32,226 nucleotides of DNA from Chloroflexota bacterium (lineage in GTDB: Bacteria; Chloroflexota; Limnocylindria; Limnocylindrales; CSP1-4), in assembly GCA_003165675.1 (NCBI GenBank), contig PMNU01000108.1, forward strand, positions 1-32,226, written 5' to 3'. Below are positions 1-8,646 of this stretch, piece by piece; position 1 is the stretch's first letter; each line of letters starts with the position of its first letter. The position numbers were made by a program, and so were the translations under genes. The notes under the pieces were generated by a model. That model was not told the origin of the DNA. It did no database searches and worked only from the letters and a program-made list of their open reading frames with translations.

Positions 1-1
1 C

Positions 2-1648
2 CTCATCACGCAGGAGGAGGCGCTGTCCCGCATCGAGCCGGCGCAGGTCGACCAGCTCATGCGCGACCAGTTCGACCCGGAAGCCCGCAAGGCCGCGAAG
101 CGCATGGCCAAGGGCCTGAATGCCTCTCCCGGAGCCGCCGTCGGCAAGGCCGTCTTCCATGCCGACGTGGCTGCCGCCTGGGCAGCTAAGGGCGAGAAGG
201 TCATCCTGATCCGGGAGGAGACCTCGCCGGACGACTTCCACGGGATGGCCGTCGCCCAGGGCATCCTGACCGCCAAGGGCGGTGCGACATCGCATGCTGC
301 GGTCGTCGCCCGCCAGATCGGCAAGCCGTGCGTCGCCGGCTGCGCCCAACTGGAAGTCAACTACGCCACCAAGACCGCCACTGCCAACGGCGTGACGGTC
401 AAGGAAGGTGACTGGGTCAGCCTGGACGGTTCCAGCGGCGAAGTCTTCGCCGGCGCGCTGCCCACGGTTCACGCCCGGTACGAGGACCAAAAGGACCTTC
501 AGACGGTTCTCGGTTGGGCCGACAAGGTCCGCAGGCTGATGATCTGGGCCAACGCCGACAAGCCGGAGGAGGCCGCTCAAGCCCGCTCCTACGGCGCCCA
601 GGGCATCGGCCTCTGCCGGACAGAGCACATGTTCCGCGAGGGTCCACGCCTGGCGATCGTGCGCAGCGCGATCCTGGTCGCCAACGCGGCAACGCGCGCC
701 AAAGCGAAGCTTGCCGCCGGCGGTGCTCTCAACACTGAGGAGAAGGCCGCGGTAAGGCAATTTGACGCCGCGATGGCCAAGCTCGAGGTTCTCCAGCAGG
801 GCGACTTCGAGGGCATCCTCGCCGCTATGTCCGGCCTGCCGGTCGTCATCCGCCTCATCGACCCTCCGCTCCACGAGTTCCTCCCGAACCTTGACGACCA
901 GCTGGTCAAGGTCACCAAGCTCGGCCCGAAGGCCTCGGCTAAGGATCTGGAGTTGCTCGCGACCATCAAGTCGATGCACGAGCAGAACCCTATGCTCGGC
1001 CTCCGCGGCTGCCGCCTCGGCCTGATGATCCCCGATTTTGTGAAGATCCAGACCCGGGCCATCCTCAACGCCGCGGTCGCGGTCAAGAAGGCAGGCAAGG
1101 ACCCGCGACCGGAGATCATGATCCCGCTCGTCGGCCACGTGAACGAGCTCATCGCCACCCAGACGCTTCTTGAGGCTGAGGCCGACGCCGTGGTCAAGGC
1201 CGCCGGCGTCAAGATCGACTACAAGTTCGGCACGATGATCGAGATCCCGCGTGCCTGCTGGGTCGCGGACGAGATCGCCAAGTACGCCCAGTTCTTCAGC
1301 TTCGGCACCAACGACCTGACCCAGATGACCTTCGGCTACAGCCGCGACGACGCCGAGGGCGGGTTCCTCCTCAAGTACGTCGAGGACAAGATCCTCCCGT
1401 ACAACCCCTTCCAGTCGCTCGACCCGGTCGTCGTCAAGGAAATGGACATGGCCGTGAAGCTCGGTCGCAAGACCCGCCCCGACCTCAAGGTGGGCATCTG
1501 CGGCGAGCATGGCGGCGACCCGATGTCGATCGGGTTCTGCAACGACATCGGCCTCAACTACGTTTCCTGCTCGCCGTTCCGGGTTCCCGTGGCGCGCCTG
1601 GCAGCCGCTCAGGCCGCCCTGGCGGGCGCCGCGGAGCGCGACAAGTAA
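2..1648 (+). CDS. ppdK: Pyruvate, phosphate dikinase, C-terminal part (5' truncated by window edge)
   Basis: Interconverts pyruvate + ATP + Pi and PEP + AMP + PPi in the cytosol. The reading frame is open from base 2, and the residues before the first ATG (59) already fit the family (LITQEEALSRIEP), so the gene starts outside the window. About 548 residues of a roughly 900-residue protein are visible. They comprise the swivelling phosphohistidine domain with the GGATSHAAVVARQ motif (catalytic His codon 293-295) and the PEP/pyruvate-binding TIM barrel with GLCRTEHMF, LRGCRLG, MIEIPRA and FSFGTNDLTQM. The active-site Cys lies in ICGEHGGDP (codon 1499-1501). All key residues present are intact. 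The missing N-terminal ATP-grasp domain lies upstream. PEP synthase and PTS enzyme I share the barrel, but the spacing and the LITQEEAL...RIEP segment favour PPDK. The gene ends 75 bases before the convergent glpC. Confidence 0.96.
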   Translation, partial: LITQEEALSRIEPAQVDQLMRDQFDPEARKAAKRMAKGLNASPGAAVGKAVFHADVAAAWAAKGEKVILIREETSPDDFHGMAVAQGILTAKGGATSHAAVVARQIGKPCVAGCAQLEVNYATKTATANGVTVKEGDWVSLDGSSGEVFAGALPTVHARYEDQKDLQTVLGWADKVRRLMIWANADKPEEAAQARSYGAQGIGLCRTEHMFREGPRLAIVRSAILVANAATRAKAKLAAGGALNTEEKAAVRQFDAAMAKLEVLQQGDFEGILAAMSGLPVVIRLIDPPLHEFLPNLDDQLVKVTKLGPKASAKDLELLATIKSMHEQNPMLGLRGCRLGLMIPDFVKIQTRAILNAAVAVKKAGKDPRPEIMIPLVGHVNELIATQTLLEAEADAVVKAAGVKIDYKFGTMIEIPRACWVADEIAKYAQFFSFGTNDLTQMTFGYSRDDAEGGFLLKYVEDKILPYNPFQSLDPVVVKEMDMAVKLGRKTRPDLKVGICGEHGGDPMSIGFCNDIGLNYVSCSPFRVPVARLAAAQAALAGAAERDK

Positions 1649-1668
1649 CCGTTCCCCGCAAGCAAAGT

Positions 1669-1699
1669 GAACGCCCGGCGGATCCTCCGCCGGGCGTTC
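1669..1699. terminator. Perfect 14-bp inverted repeat between ppdK and glpC
   Basis: GAACGCCCGGCGGA (1669-1682) pairs perfectly with TCCGCCGGGCGTTC (1686-1699) around a 3-base loop. It sits 20 bases after the ppdK stop and 23 bases beyond the glpC stop, between convergent genes, so it can serve both strands. There is no T-run on either side. High-GC bacteria often use such U-poor hairpins, so the terminator role is inferred from position and stem strength. Confidence 0.75.
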
Positions 1700-1722
1700 C
1701 GATTCGTGGGAGCGGCGCTGGG

Positions 1723-2925
1723 TCACTCGAACGCGCGCCGCATCACCGAGATCGGGTGCAGAGTCTTCGCGCCCGTGGCCACGGTGATCTGGTGCCGGCA
1801 CGTGCCGCACTCCGAGATCACCGCATCCGCTCCGGAGGCTCGAACCTTCTTGAAGAGCGCGTCGCCCACGGCCTGGGCGACCTCGTACCGGTCGCCCTTG
1901 AAGCCGTAGCTGCCCGACAGGCCGCAGCAGCCGGCATCGGCGTCGCTGATCTCGAGGCCGGGCAGGCTCCCCAGCATTTCGAAGCCCGGCCGGCCGATGC
2001 CCTGATCCCGCAGGTGGCACGGAGCGTGGTACAGATAGCGGCCGGAGAGCTGCTTGAGGTCGGTCTTGAGCTTGCCCCGGTCCCGGAGCTCGAGCAGGAA
2101 CTCGGTGGCGTCGTAGACCCGGGCCGCCAGCTCGGCGGCGCCCGGCACGTCGAACAGCTCCTGCTGCTCCTGTTTGAGGGTAAGGCTGCAGCTGGTGCAG
2201 CAGGCCACGACCGGCACGCCCGCGTCGGTCCACTCCTGGAGGGCCCGGACGTTGCGGCGCACGGCTCTTTCGGCCGCGCCCGGGAAGCCGTTGGCCACCA
2301 TCGGGGTCCCGCAGCACCCGAGCCCGCGCGGCACGACGACCTCGTATTCGTTCGCCTGCATGACGGCCACGAAGTCGAGGCCCACCCCGGGATCGTAGAA
2401 GTCGATGTAGCACCCGGGGAAGAAGACCACCTTCTGCGGGAAGGACTGCTGCCGCAGCGCCCGGAACTGCTTCCGGAACGTCTTTCGCACGTAGGCGGGC
2501 AGCGGCATCCTGCCGGCGAACCCGAATGCCCCGAGCATCGTCCGGCTGATCGGGTTTGCGATCGCCAGGTTCGACAGCGGGACAAAGGGGGTCGCGAGGT
2601 TGCCCATCAGCTGGCCGTGGGACAGGACCCAGTCGCGGAGGCGGTGCCGGTGGTGCCGGTAGTACTCGGCCTTGGACAGCATGTTGAGCGTCGAGATGGG
2701 CACGCCCGACGGGCAGCTGATGTCGCAGTTCTTGCAGTTGGAGCAGAGGTCCGCGGCCAGGTCCGGGGCCAAGGCCGGCCTCCGGAACCGAGACAGCGCA
2801 GGGCCGACCATCTTGGGCCCGAGGAACTCTCGCGTCGCGGCCGCGACCGGGCACACGACCGTGCACGACGTGCAGGCCATGCACCGGTCCGAGTCGTAGA
2901 GGTAGCCCTTCACGATGCCCTCCAC
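1723..2925 (-). CDS. glpC: Anaerobic glycerol-3-phosphate dehydrogenase subunit C (Fe-S membrane-linking subunit)
   Basis: GlpC passes electrons from the GlpAB dimer to the quinone pool. Two 4Fe-4S ferredoxin motifs are near the N terminus (C15, C18, C21, C25 and C61, C64, C67, C71). Two CCG cysteine-rich domains follow: PGCYIDFYD...GLGCCGTP near the middle and PCHLRDQG...AGCCGLSGSYG near the C terminus. At 400 residues it is the usual size. The longest frame starts with GTG at 2925, one base after the glpB stop. A second GTG at 2913 has GGAGG five bases upstream and gives a protein starting MKGYLYDSDRC, so the true start may be codon 5. It is the last gene of glpABC. Glycolate oxidase GlcF and LutA share the CCG domains, but the neighbours decide for GlpC. 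Confidence 0.93.
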   Translation of the reverse strand: MEGIVKGYLYDSDRCMACTSCTVVCPVAAATREFLGPKMVGPALSRFRRPALAPDLAADLCSNCKNCDISCPSGVPISTLNMLSKAEYYRHHRHRLRDWVLSHGQLMGNLATPFVPLSNLAIANPISRTMLGAFGFAGRMPLPAYVRKTFRKQFRALRQQSFPQKVVFFPGCYIDFYDPGVGLDFVAVMQANEYEVVVPRGLGCCGTPMVANGFPGAAERAVRRNVRALQEWTDAGVPVVACCTSCSLTLKQEQQELFDVPGAAELAARVYDATEFLLELRDRGKLKTDLKQLSGRYLYHAPCHLRDQGIGRPGFEMLGSLPGLEISDADAGCCGLSGSYGFKGDRYEVAQAVGDALFKKVRASGADAVISECGTCRHQITVATGAKTLHPISVMRRAFE

Positions 2926-2926
2926 C

Positions 2927-4171
2927 TCACGCCACCAGCGTGCCGGCGCGATAGCCGGTCACGACGGCCACGCCGTTGCCCGACTTCTCGAACGCGTCGT
3001 CGAACCCCGACAGAGTGCGCCCCACCGCATACACGTTCTCGAAGACGGCCTTTCCGCTGCCGTCGGTCGGCCGCAGCCGCGCGTCGACGTCGAGGCCGAA
3101 GCGGGCGAAGGGCTGCGCGCCGCCTGAAAGCAAAAACGCGTTGCTCCAATCCGATTGGCTCTCCGGCACCTTGACCGGCAGGCCGAACACGGGCTCGCGG
3201 GCCGAGCCAACGCCCGCCTCGAGCCCGCCGCTATAGAAGCCGCCGGTGGCGAGGATGAAGGAGCGCGCCGGATGGGTGCGCTCACGATCGACGCCGTGGG
3301 TGACGACGGCAGTGCACCGGCCGTTGTCGACGACCGCCCGTGTGACGGTGGCGTGCTCGACGATCCGCACGCCTCGTTTCTTGATCTCCGAAACCAGCAG
3401 GTCGTAGAGCCGGAGCCCCGTGATCGCGGGCGGCATTCCTGTGATCTCGATGAACTTGCAGGTCGTGGCCTTCTCGAACTCCTCGAGCACCCCGTAGTTG
3501 GGCACGGTTCCAAGCACCGGCGGCACCAAAACCACGTTGCCCGGGGCGATGCCGGTGAGCATCTGCTCGATGCAGGCGTGCCGGCCCGACTCCGTGTCGA
3601 GCCAACGGGCGATATCCAACGCGTTCACGTCGCGCCCGGCCATTTCCGGATCGACGATGACGGTTCTGAAGCGTTTGGGATAGGCAGGGACCTGCATCAG
3701 GCCCCGGATGATCAACTCGGGGTAGTAGTCCTTGAGCCCTCGGAAGCCGACGACCACGGCGGCTTTCGCCGCTTCGAGGGGCGCCGGGTCCATCGACCTC
3801 GGCAGGAAGCAGGTCGGCTTCAGGGTTCCGATGGCCGTGGGCACCCAGCGGGCCACGTCGGCGCTGCCGGAGTAGGGGAATCCGCCCTTCTCGCAGAGAT
3901 CCAGGAAGAACTCGAAGGCCTTCGCCGTCGCCTGCTTGCCGGCTCTGGCGTACGGATGGTTCGACGGCAGCTTGCCCATCTCCGCGAGCGGTCTGGCGAC
4001 GGGCTTGCCTCCGGCCTCGTATCCGAGGACGTCGATGGAGCCGCTTCCGACGGCGATGGCTCCGACGCCCTTGGCGATCAGCACGACCTTCTTGTCCCGC
4101 TCGGCTGCCGCGGCCGCCGCGACCAGCCCTGACAGGCCGCCGCCGATGACGACGACGTCGCAGGCGCTCAT
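2927..4171 (-). CDS. glpB: Anaerobic glycerol-3-phosphate dehydrogenase subunit B (flavoprotein)
   Basis: Second flavin subunit of the GlpABC complex, 414 residues (E. coli GlpB is about the same). The N terminus MSACDVVVIGGGLSGLVAAA is a classic Rossmann dinucleotide fold, and a C-terminal ENVYAVGRTLSGFD segment closes the FAD site. The frame is open further upstream to 4486, but that part is antisense-like filler inside glpA. The start chosen is the ATG at 4171, whose last three bases form part of the glpA stop (ATGA overlap), which fits translational coupling. The gene ends one base before the first possible glpC start. A cytosolic-face peripheral subunit is expected, held to the membrane by GlpC. 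Confidence 0.92.
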   Translation of the reverse strand: MSACDVVVIGGGLSGLVAAAAAAERDKKVVLIAKGVGAIAVGSGSIDVLGYEAGGKPVARPLAEMGKLPSNHPYARAGKQATAKAFEFFLDLCEKGGFPYSGSADVARWVPTAIGTLKPTCFLPRSMDPAPLEAAKAAVVVGFRGLKDYYPELIIRGLMQVPAYPKRFRTVIVDPEMAGRDVNALDIARWLDTESGRHACIEQMLTGIAPGNVVLVPPVLGTVPNYGVLEEFEKATTCKFIEITGMPPAITGLRLYDLLVSEIKKRGVRIVEHATVTRAVVDNGRCTAVVTHGVDRERTHPARSFILATGGFYSGGLEAGVGSAREPVFGLPVKVPESQSDWSNAFLLSGGAQPFARFGLDVDARLRPTDGSGKAVFENVYAVGRTLSGFDDAFEKSGNGVAVVTGYRAGTLVA

Positions 4172-5763
4172 CGTTGGGCCGTCCCATCCAGGTTCAGGGT
4201 CGCCGCGTAGACCTCGCGCTGGAATTCGGCTTCTCGGATCTGGTCGCCCCAGAGTACCGGGCGGATACCTTTCCAACGGGTTTCGAGGAAGTCCCTGATG
4301 AGTGCCTTCCCGTCCTTGTCCGCGACTAGATCGTGGGAGACCAGCGCGCCGACAGCCCGCAGGCTGCAGAATGCGCCCTGGCAAGTTCCCATGCCCATCC
4401 GTGTCCGGCGGCGGATGTCTCCCAGGTTGAATGTGGTGGGCTCCCTGGCGGCAGACTCGACCTCGGCCAGGGTGACCATTTCGCACTCGCAGATGAGCCG
4501 CCTTTCCTCCGGATGCATCTGGAGCCCCTGGACGACGGGGCCGAAGGCCGCGCCCAGACGAGACGCCGCCAGATCAAGGCCGTACGGCGGGAAGAACGGT
4601 CTGGCCCGGGTCACCAGCCGGCGCGGCGGATCCTCCACCATCGGCTCGGCGGCCGTCCGGCAGGCCGCTTTGACGCCGAGCTCGCGGCACACCACATCGG
4701 CCGTCTTCTCGGCCATCAGACGGTAGGAGGTGAGCTTGCCGCCGGCGGCGCTGGTCAGGCCGCGGAGCCCGTCCGTGGAGTGGTCGAGGATAGTGAAGTC
4801 GCGCGAGGCCGCTCGGCCTTCGCCGGGGCTGTACAACGGCCGCGCTCCCGCGTAAGCGCGCAGAATTCGGTACTTGGGCAGGTCCTCGAAGAGTTCCGTG
4901 CCGTTGTGCAGCAGTTCCAGGACCTCCTCGACGTGGGGGACGTTGTCGTCCGCGCTGGCCACAGGCGAGGAAGTGGTGCCGAGCACGGTGATGGGGCCGT
5001 GGGGCACGAAGATGTCGCCGTTCGCGGGCGGGCGGAGCCGGTTGATGACCCGGTTGGTGAAGCGGTGGTTGAACGCGATCAGCACGCCCCGGTCGGGCTT
5101 CACGTCGACCTCGATCCCTGCCCAGGACGCGACCCGCCCGACCCACGATCCGGCGGCGTTGACGACGTGGTCGCAGCCGATCGAATCGACCGCGCCCGTC
5201 AGGGTGTCGCACACCGTGACGCCCACGACGCGGTCGCCGGCGCGTTCGATCCCGGTCGCCTCGGTGTAGGTCCGGACCTCGCCGCCGTATCTGCGGGCGG
5301 AGGCCACGTTCTGCCAGCACAGTCGGAACCCGTCGATGGCGCTGTCGGGAACCCGGAACACCGAGACGGCTCGCCGGGACAGGTGCGGCTCGAGGCGCCG
5401 GGCCTCCTTCAGGTCGACGCGTTTGGCGTGGATACGGGCCGCGGCGCAGCCCGCGACCCACTGCCCCTCGTAGTCCTCGCCGTCACCCTCCAGCCTCACG
5501 AAGAAGCCTTCGGTCTTCTCGACGCAGTGCTTGCCGATCCTGCGCAAGATGGCGTTCTCTTCGATGCATTCCTTGGCCGATCGTGGGTCCGTTACCGCGT
5601 AGCGGGCGCCGCTGTGAAGCAAGCCGTGGAAGCGCCCGCTGGCATCCGAGGCCAGGTCACCGCGCTCGATGAGCAGCGTCTTCACCCCTCGCATGCTCAG
5701 GTCGCGCAGAATGCCCGTTCCGGTGGCGCCGCCGCCGATGACCACGACCGTCACCGAGTCCAT
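4168..5763 (-). CDS. glpA: Anaerobic glycerol-3-phosphate dehydrogenase subunit A
   Basis: Oxidises sn-glycerol 3-phosphate to dihydroxyacetone phosphate. 531 residues. The FAD-binding N terminus reads VVVIGGGATGTG (residues 6-17). The DAO-type substrate domain follows, and a C-terminal BFD-like [2Fe-2S] domain carries C425, C427, C461 and C466 (CEC ... GTCQGAFC). This domain separates anaerobic GlpA from aerobic GlpD, which lacks the four cysteines. The ATG at 5763 is preceded by AGGAAGG about ten bases upstream. First gene of glpA-glpB-glpC, all minus strand and overlapping or abutting. No glpF or glpK is present in this window, so glycerol uptake and phosphorylation must be encoded elsewhere, or the substrate comes from lipid turnover. 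Confidence 0.95.
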   Translation of the reverse strand: MDSVTVVVIGGGATGTGILRDLSMRGVKTLLIERGDLASDASGRFHGLLHSGARYAVTDPRSAKECIEENAILRRIGKHCVEKTEGFFVRLEGDGEDYEGQWVAGCAAARIHAKRVDLKEARRLEPHLSRRAVSVFRVPDSAIDGFRLCWQNVASARRYGGEVRTYTEATGIERAGDRVVGVTVCDTLTGAVDSIGCDHVVNAAGSWVGRVASWAGIEVDVKPDRGVLIAFNHRFTNRVINRLRPPANGDIFVPHGPITVLGTTSSPVASADDNVPHVEEVLELLHNGTELFEDLPKYRILRAYAGARPLYSPGEGRAASRDFTILDHSTDGLRGLTSAAGGKLTSYRLMAEKTADVVCRELGVKAACRTAAEPMVEDPPRRLVTRARPFFPPYGLDLAASRLGAAFGPVVQGLQMHPEERRLICECEMVTLAEVESAAREPTTFNLGDIRRRTRMGMGTCQGAFCSLRAVGALVSHDLVADKDGKALIRDFLETRWKGIRPVLWGDQIREAEFQREVYAATLNLDGTAQR

Positions 5764-5803
5764 GTCGGATGACCTTCCTGCTTCTCCTCGGACGGGCGAG
5801 GAT

Positions 5804-5820
5804 GCGATTAGACGCGATTA
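5804..5820. promoter_or_regulatory. Direct repeat of GCGATTA upstream of glpA
   Basis: GCGATTA occurs at 5804-5810 and again at 5814-5820, a 10-base period (one helical turn), 41-57 bases upstream of the glpA start codon. Read on the glpA strand it is TAATCGCGTC then TAATCGCATC. It could be a same-face regulator site or a duplicated -10-like element. No convincing -35 box was found, so the role is open. Confidence 0.3.
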
Positions 5821-6002
5821 TCGACACCGCGGCGGGTGGACCCGGATCTCGGCCGCCTCCGATTCAACGAAGCGTCACGTCGACTCGGGGCGCGGTCTAC
5901 CGCTTTCCGCCATTGTGCACCACCTCGCCTCTGGTCTCCGACATGGGTAAGGCCGCGATCGTGAGGGCGAGGACGAGGCGGTCGATCCCCGAAGGCGCGG
6001 TA

Positions 6003-7097
6003 TCAGGCGGTCAGCAGCAGGTCTACGATGAAGTTCGTGCTGCCGCTCGTGGACGTCACGGTGACCTGATACGCGCCGTATGGCCACGGCCAGGGAGTGG
6101 CTTGCCACGCGGCTGGGATCGAGCCCGCGACGGCGTTGGGCGACGCGTCTGACGGCGCGATCCAGAACTCCCCCGACCGAACCGCAGTGACCCCCGGATC
6201 GAGCCACGGGGGAATCGTCGCACTGACCGAAGGCGAGACCGGAGGCGAGGTGTCGCGGTCGGCCGGAAGGGGAGTCACCGGCGAGTCGGCCACGAAACTG
6301 GCCGGAGGAAGGTAGGGCGGCGATTCGGGCGGGCCCAGGTACACAAACTTGACGCTGGTCACGTCGAGGTTGGAGGGCCAGGTGAGCGCGATGGCATAAA
6401 CGCTCTGCGCCCGCACCAGAGGCACCGCGGCGTAGACCGGCGGATAGCCGGCGTCGGCCCAGCTCGCTGTCGGTTTCGAGGCGTTCGGTCCGTTGTCCAC
6501 GCTGGGCATCAGGGCGGCCGTGAATCCCCAGCCGGTATGCGGATCGGTCGTGCGTAGGATGCTCCAGTCGACCGTGGACCAGCGCGCAGCCAGCGCGCTG
6601 GCGTCCGCGGGCCCGACCGACGGCGCCGCCGTGGGCGATGTGATGAAGAATGGCCAGCGGTAGTCATAGGGCGGAATGTCCGGGTAGCGGGAGGGCGACG
6701 GCTCTGCCGCGATTGCCGGTATCGGGGAGTCCGCCGCGAGGGCCGGCGATTGCGATGCCGCCGCGATCTGAGGCGAGTCGTGCGTTGGAACTGGAGGTGC
6801 GGCGGGCACGCGGCCGGGCCACGGCTTGACCAGGGCCCCGATCACGAACGCCACTCCGGCAATCAGGAGAACTAACTCGGGTCGAAACCTGCGCCGGCCG
6901 CCGACGGACTGAATCGCGTCTCCCTCGGTGACCCGGCCGGTGCTGGAGGCCCGGGGCCCCAGCCGCCCGAGGTCGGGGCGCCGCTTCCTCTCGGCTCGAC
7001 CCAGGTTGACGTTGAGGGGCTCGATGTCAACGACTCTGCCGCCGAGATCGTCAGTCGGATACCGGCTGGCCCGCCGGTCTCCTCTTTCGTCGTGCAT
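6003..7097 (-). CDS. Membrane-anchored extracytoplasmic protein of unknown function
   Basis: Not recognised. 364 residues from the ATG at 7097, which has GGAG six bases upstream. The frame is open to 7211, but no better start exists there. A charged cytoplasmic N terminus of about 70 residues (rich in Arg and Asp) precedes one transmembrane helix (about 74-91, ELVLLIAGVAFVIGALV). A Pro/Ser/Ala-rich linker follows, then an exported domain of about 220 residues. The exported part has many Pro-Tyr and Trp residues (PPYDYRWPFF, SIPAAWQATPWPWPYGAYQVTV) and alternating hydrophobic stretches suggesting a beta-sandwich fold. A second Pro-rich segment (about residues 275-310) splits it in two. It lies 239 bases upstream of glpA on the same strand and probably forms its own unit. 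Confidence 0.75.
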   Translation of the reverse strand: MHDERGDRRASRYPTDDLGGRVVDIEPLNVNLGRAERKRRPDLGRLGPRASSTGRVTEGDAIQSVGGRRRFRPELVLLIAGVAFVIGALVKPWPGRVPAAPPVPTHDSPQIAAASQSPALAADSPIPAIAAEPSPSRYPDIPPYDYRWPFFITSPTAAPSVGPADASALAARWSTVDWSILRTTDPHTGWGFTAALMPSVDNGPNASKPTASWADAGYPPVYAAVPLVRAQSVYAIALTWPSNLDVTSVKFVYLGPPESPPYLPPASFVADSPVTPLPADRDTSPPVSPSVSATIPPWLDPGVTAVRSGEFWIAPSDASPNAVAGSIPAAWQATPWPWPYGAYQVTVTSTSGSTNFIVDLLLTA

Positions 7098-7293
7098 ATG
7101 CGTCTCCAGGGACGTCGGTTCGGATACGGGAGCAGAGGCGTGCCGGCAACCTGGCCGACATATCGAATCAGGTCGTTGGCCGTTGACAGCATGGAGGGAA
7201 GCCACGCCCATTTGGCGAAACAGACGGCATACAGGCTCCTGGGGGACGAGGCCTGCTCAGGGAGGCATCGTACGCGCGTCGGCGGTCCGCAGT

Positions 7294-7305
7294 GGAACGC
7301 GTTCC
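7294..7305. promoter_or_regulatory. Perfect 12-base palindrome GGAACGCGTTCC
   Basis: A self-complementary 12-mer about 197 bases upstream of the start at 7097. It could be an operator for a dimeric regulator. At this length a chance occurrence is possible, and nothing links it to a known regulator. Confidence 0.2.
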
Positions 7306-7454
7306 GGTCGTCCCGCGGTCCGTGACGGAGCCGCCACGGCCCTCGCAGAGATGGATCGCGTGGTGGGACGATAGGGCCTCGGGAGAGCGATGCGCCGATC
7401 CGGACCTACGATCTAGCCAATCTCCATGGGCGCGAGTGACGGCGCGCTCATTCC

Positions 7455-7490
7455 GCAAACGGCTCGGGACCCCCTCCCCGGGCCGTTTGC
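7455..7490 (-). terminator. Inverted repeat downstream of the DUF72 gene
   Basis: GCAAACGGCTCGGG (7455-7468) faces CCCGGGCCGTTTGC (7477-7490), 13 of 14 positions complementary, with an 8-base loop. It lies 65 bases beyond the stop of the minus-strand DUF72 gene. No T-run follows. The one non-Watson-Crick position is G-U on the plus strand and A-C on the minus strand. Confidence 0.5.
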
Positions 7491-7554
7491 CATATCCTGG
7501 TGGCGCCGGCAGGTGCCCTCGAGACCGCGGCCGACTGGGCCGGAGAGCGGCTTC

Positions 7555-8646
7555 CTACAGCGGATTGGCCTGCTCGCGCGGCGGATCGGGCAGCGCGAGC
7601 AGCGGATCGGGCAGTACTCCCAGCTCCGCCGCGAGCAACGCCGCCAGCTCACGCGCGTTGGTGGAGCCGTAATTGGCGTAGCAGTTGTTCATGAGGATGT
7701 GGATCTCGCGCGCTTCCTCTGCGGCCTCGCGGATGCGCGGTACCCACTCCCGCAGCTCGTCTTCGCTGTACAGGTAGCGGAACCGCTCGACGACGGGGAT
7801 ACCCCTAGCCTCCCAGGTCTCGACTCGGCGACCGTGGAATCTGATCAGAGCCAGATCCGGCGAGGTCGCCACGGCAATTGGTGGGACGCTGCTGCGGAGG
7901 CCCTGCGGTCCGTCGACCATGACCAGCGGCATGGAGTTGTCGGTGAGGAATTGGAGGGTTCTCTCGCGGTTCTTCTCGTTGAACCACGTCTCGCTGCGGA
8001 ACTCGACCGCGGACCGGACCTCGCCGAGCCGCCCCCGCGCCTCGAGGATCGCATCGCGGCTCTCACTCGTGGGGAAGAACCACTTCGGGAACTGCAGCAG
8101 CACCGACCCGAGTTGGCCTCCGGCGCGCAGTGGCTCCAGGCCCGACAGGTAGCGTCGCCAGATCTCGTCCCGTAGCTCTGCCGGCAGGTCGCGAGCGTAC
8201 AAGCGGAGCCTGGCAGCCAGATCCTCCGGGAGGGCGTCCCGCAGGTCCTTCGGCAGCCGCTTGGCCTCCGTCGGCTGACCGGTCATGAGGGCGTGAGCCT
8301 TGGCGTCGAAGACGAAATCGGGCGGCGTCCGGTCCACCCACGCTGCCGCCACCCGGGCCGACGGAAGGGCGTAGTAGGTGGCGTCGATCTCGACGATGGG
8401 GAACGTGGCGGCGTAGTAGGCCAGGCGCTCTTCGGCGCTATCCGCGCCGCGCGGATAGAAGACACCCGGCGCGGTCATGGTCGGGTCCGTCCACGAGGCC
8501 GTGCCGATGCGAAGGATGGCCCCGCGTCGCGTGACCAGCGGCTCGCTCGCGGCCCGCTCCACCGCCAGGGCCCGCTCGCCGGCCACATCCGGCCCCGGGT
8601 CGTGGGGATTGCGCGAACTCGGGGCGTCGGGCGGCAGAGGCGGCAT
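7555..8646 (-). CDS. DUF72 (YecE-like) family protein
   Basis: DUF72 proteins are TIM-barrel-like proteins of unknown biochemical role. 363 residues from the ATG at 8646. The family hallmarks are visible: IGTASWTDP followed by FYPRG, then VEIDATYYALPS, PPDFVFDAKAHALMTG, LLQFPKWF, AVEFRSETWF, and near the C terminus IHILMNNCYANYGSTNARELAALL. About 45 residues before IGTASW are Pro/Arg-rich and unlike the family core, so the true start may be further downstream. Single-gene unit on the minus strand, ending at a hairpin-like repeat. No neighbour suggests a substrate. Confidence 0.9.
   Translation of the reverse strand: MPPLPPDAPSSRNPHDPGPDVAGERALAVERAASEPLVTRRGAILRIGTASWTDPTMTAPGVFYPRGADSAEERLAYYAATFPIVEIDATYYALPSARVAAAWVDRTPPDFVFDAKAHALMTGQPTEAKRLPKDLRDALPEDLAARLRLYARDLPAELRDEIWRRYLSGLEPLRAGGQLGSVLLQFPKWFFPTSESRDAILEARGRLGEVRSAVEFRSETWFNEKNRERTLQFLTDNSMPLVMVDGPQGLRSSVPPIAVATSPDLALIRFHGRRVETWEARGIPVVERFRYLYSEDELREWVPRIREAAEEAREIHILMNNCYANYGSTNARELAALLAAELGVLPDPLLALPDPPREQANPL

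Larger units (their letters stand above)
7098..7554. other. Intergenic region, 457 bases, without a gene
   Basis: No reading frame here has family-like sequence or a supported start. It holds a perfect 12-base palindrome GGAACGCGTTCC at 7294-7305 and the terminator-like inverted repeat at 7455-7490. The remainder should contain the promoter of the minus-strand gene starting at 7097. I could not identify a convincing -35/-10 pair for it. Confidence 0.6.

Noticed and set aside
1756-3174. Long plus-strand frame across glpC and the end of glpB
   Set aside because: Translation is low in information (Ala/Gly/Arg/Val/His-rich), and the minus strand carries intact Fe-S cysteine motifs.
7183-7188. 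Perfect TTGACA hexamer on the plus strand
   Set aside because: No -10 box at 16-19 bases downstream and no plus-strand gene follows.
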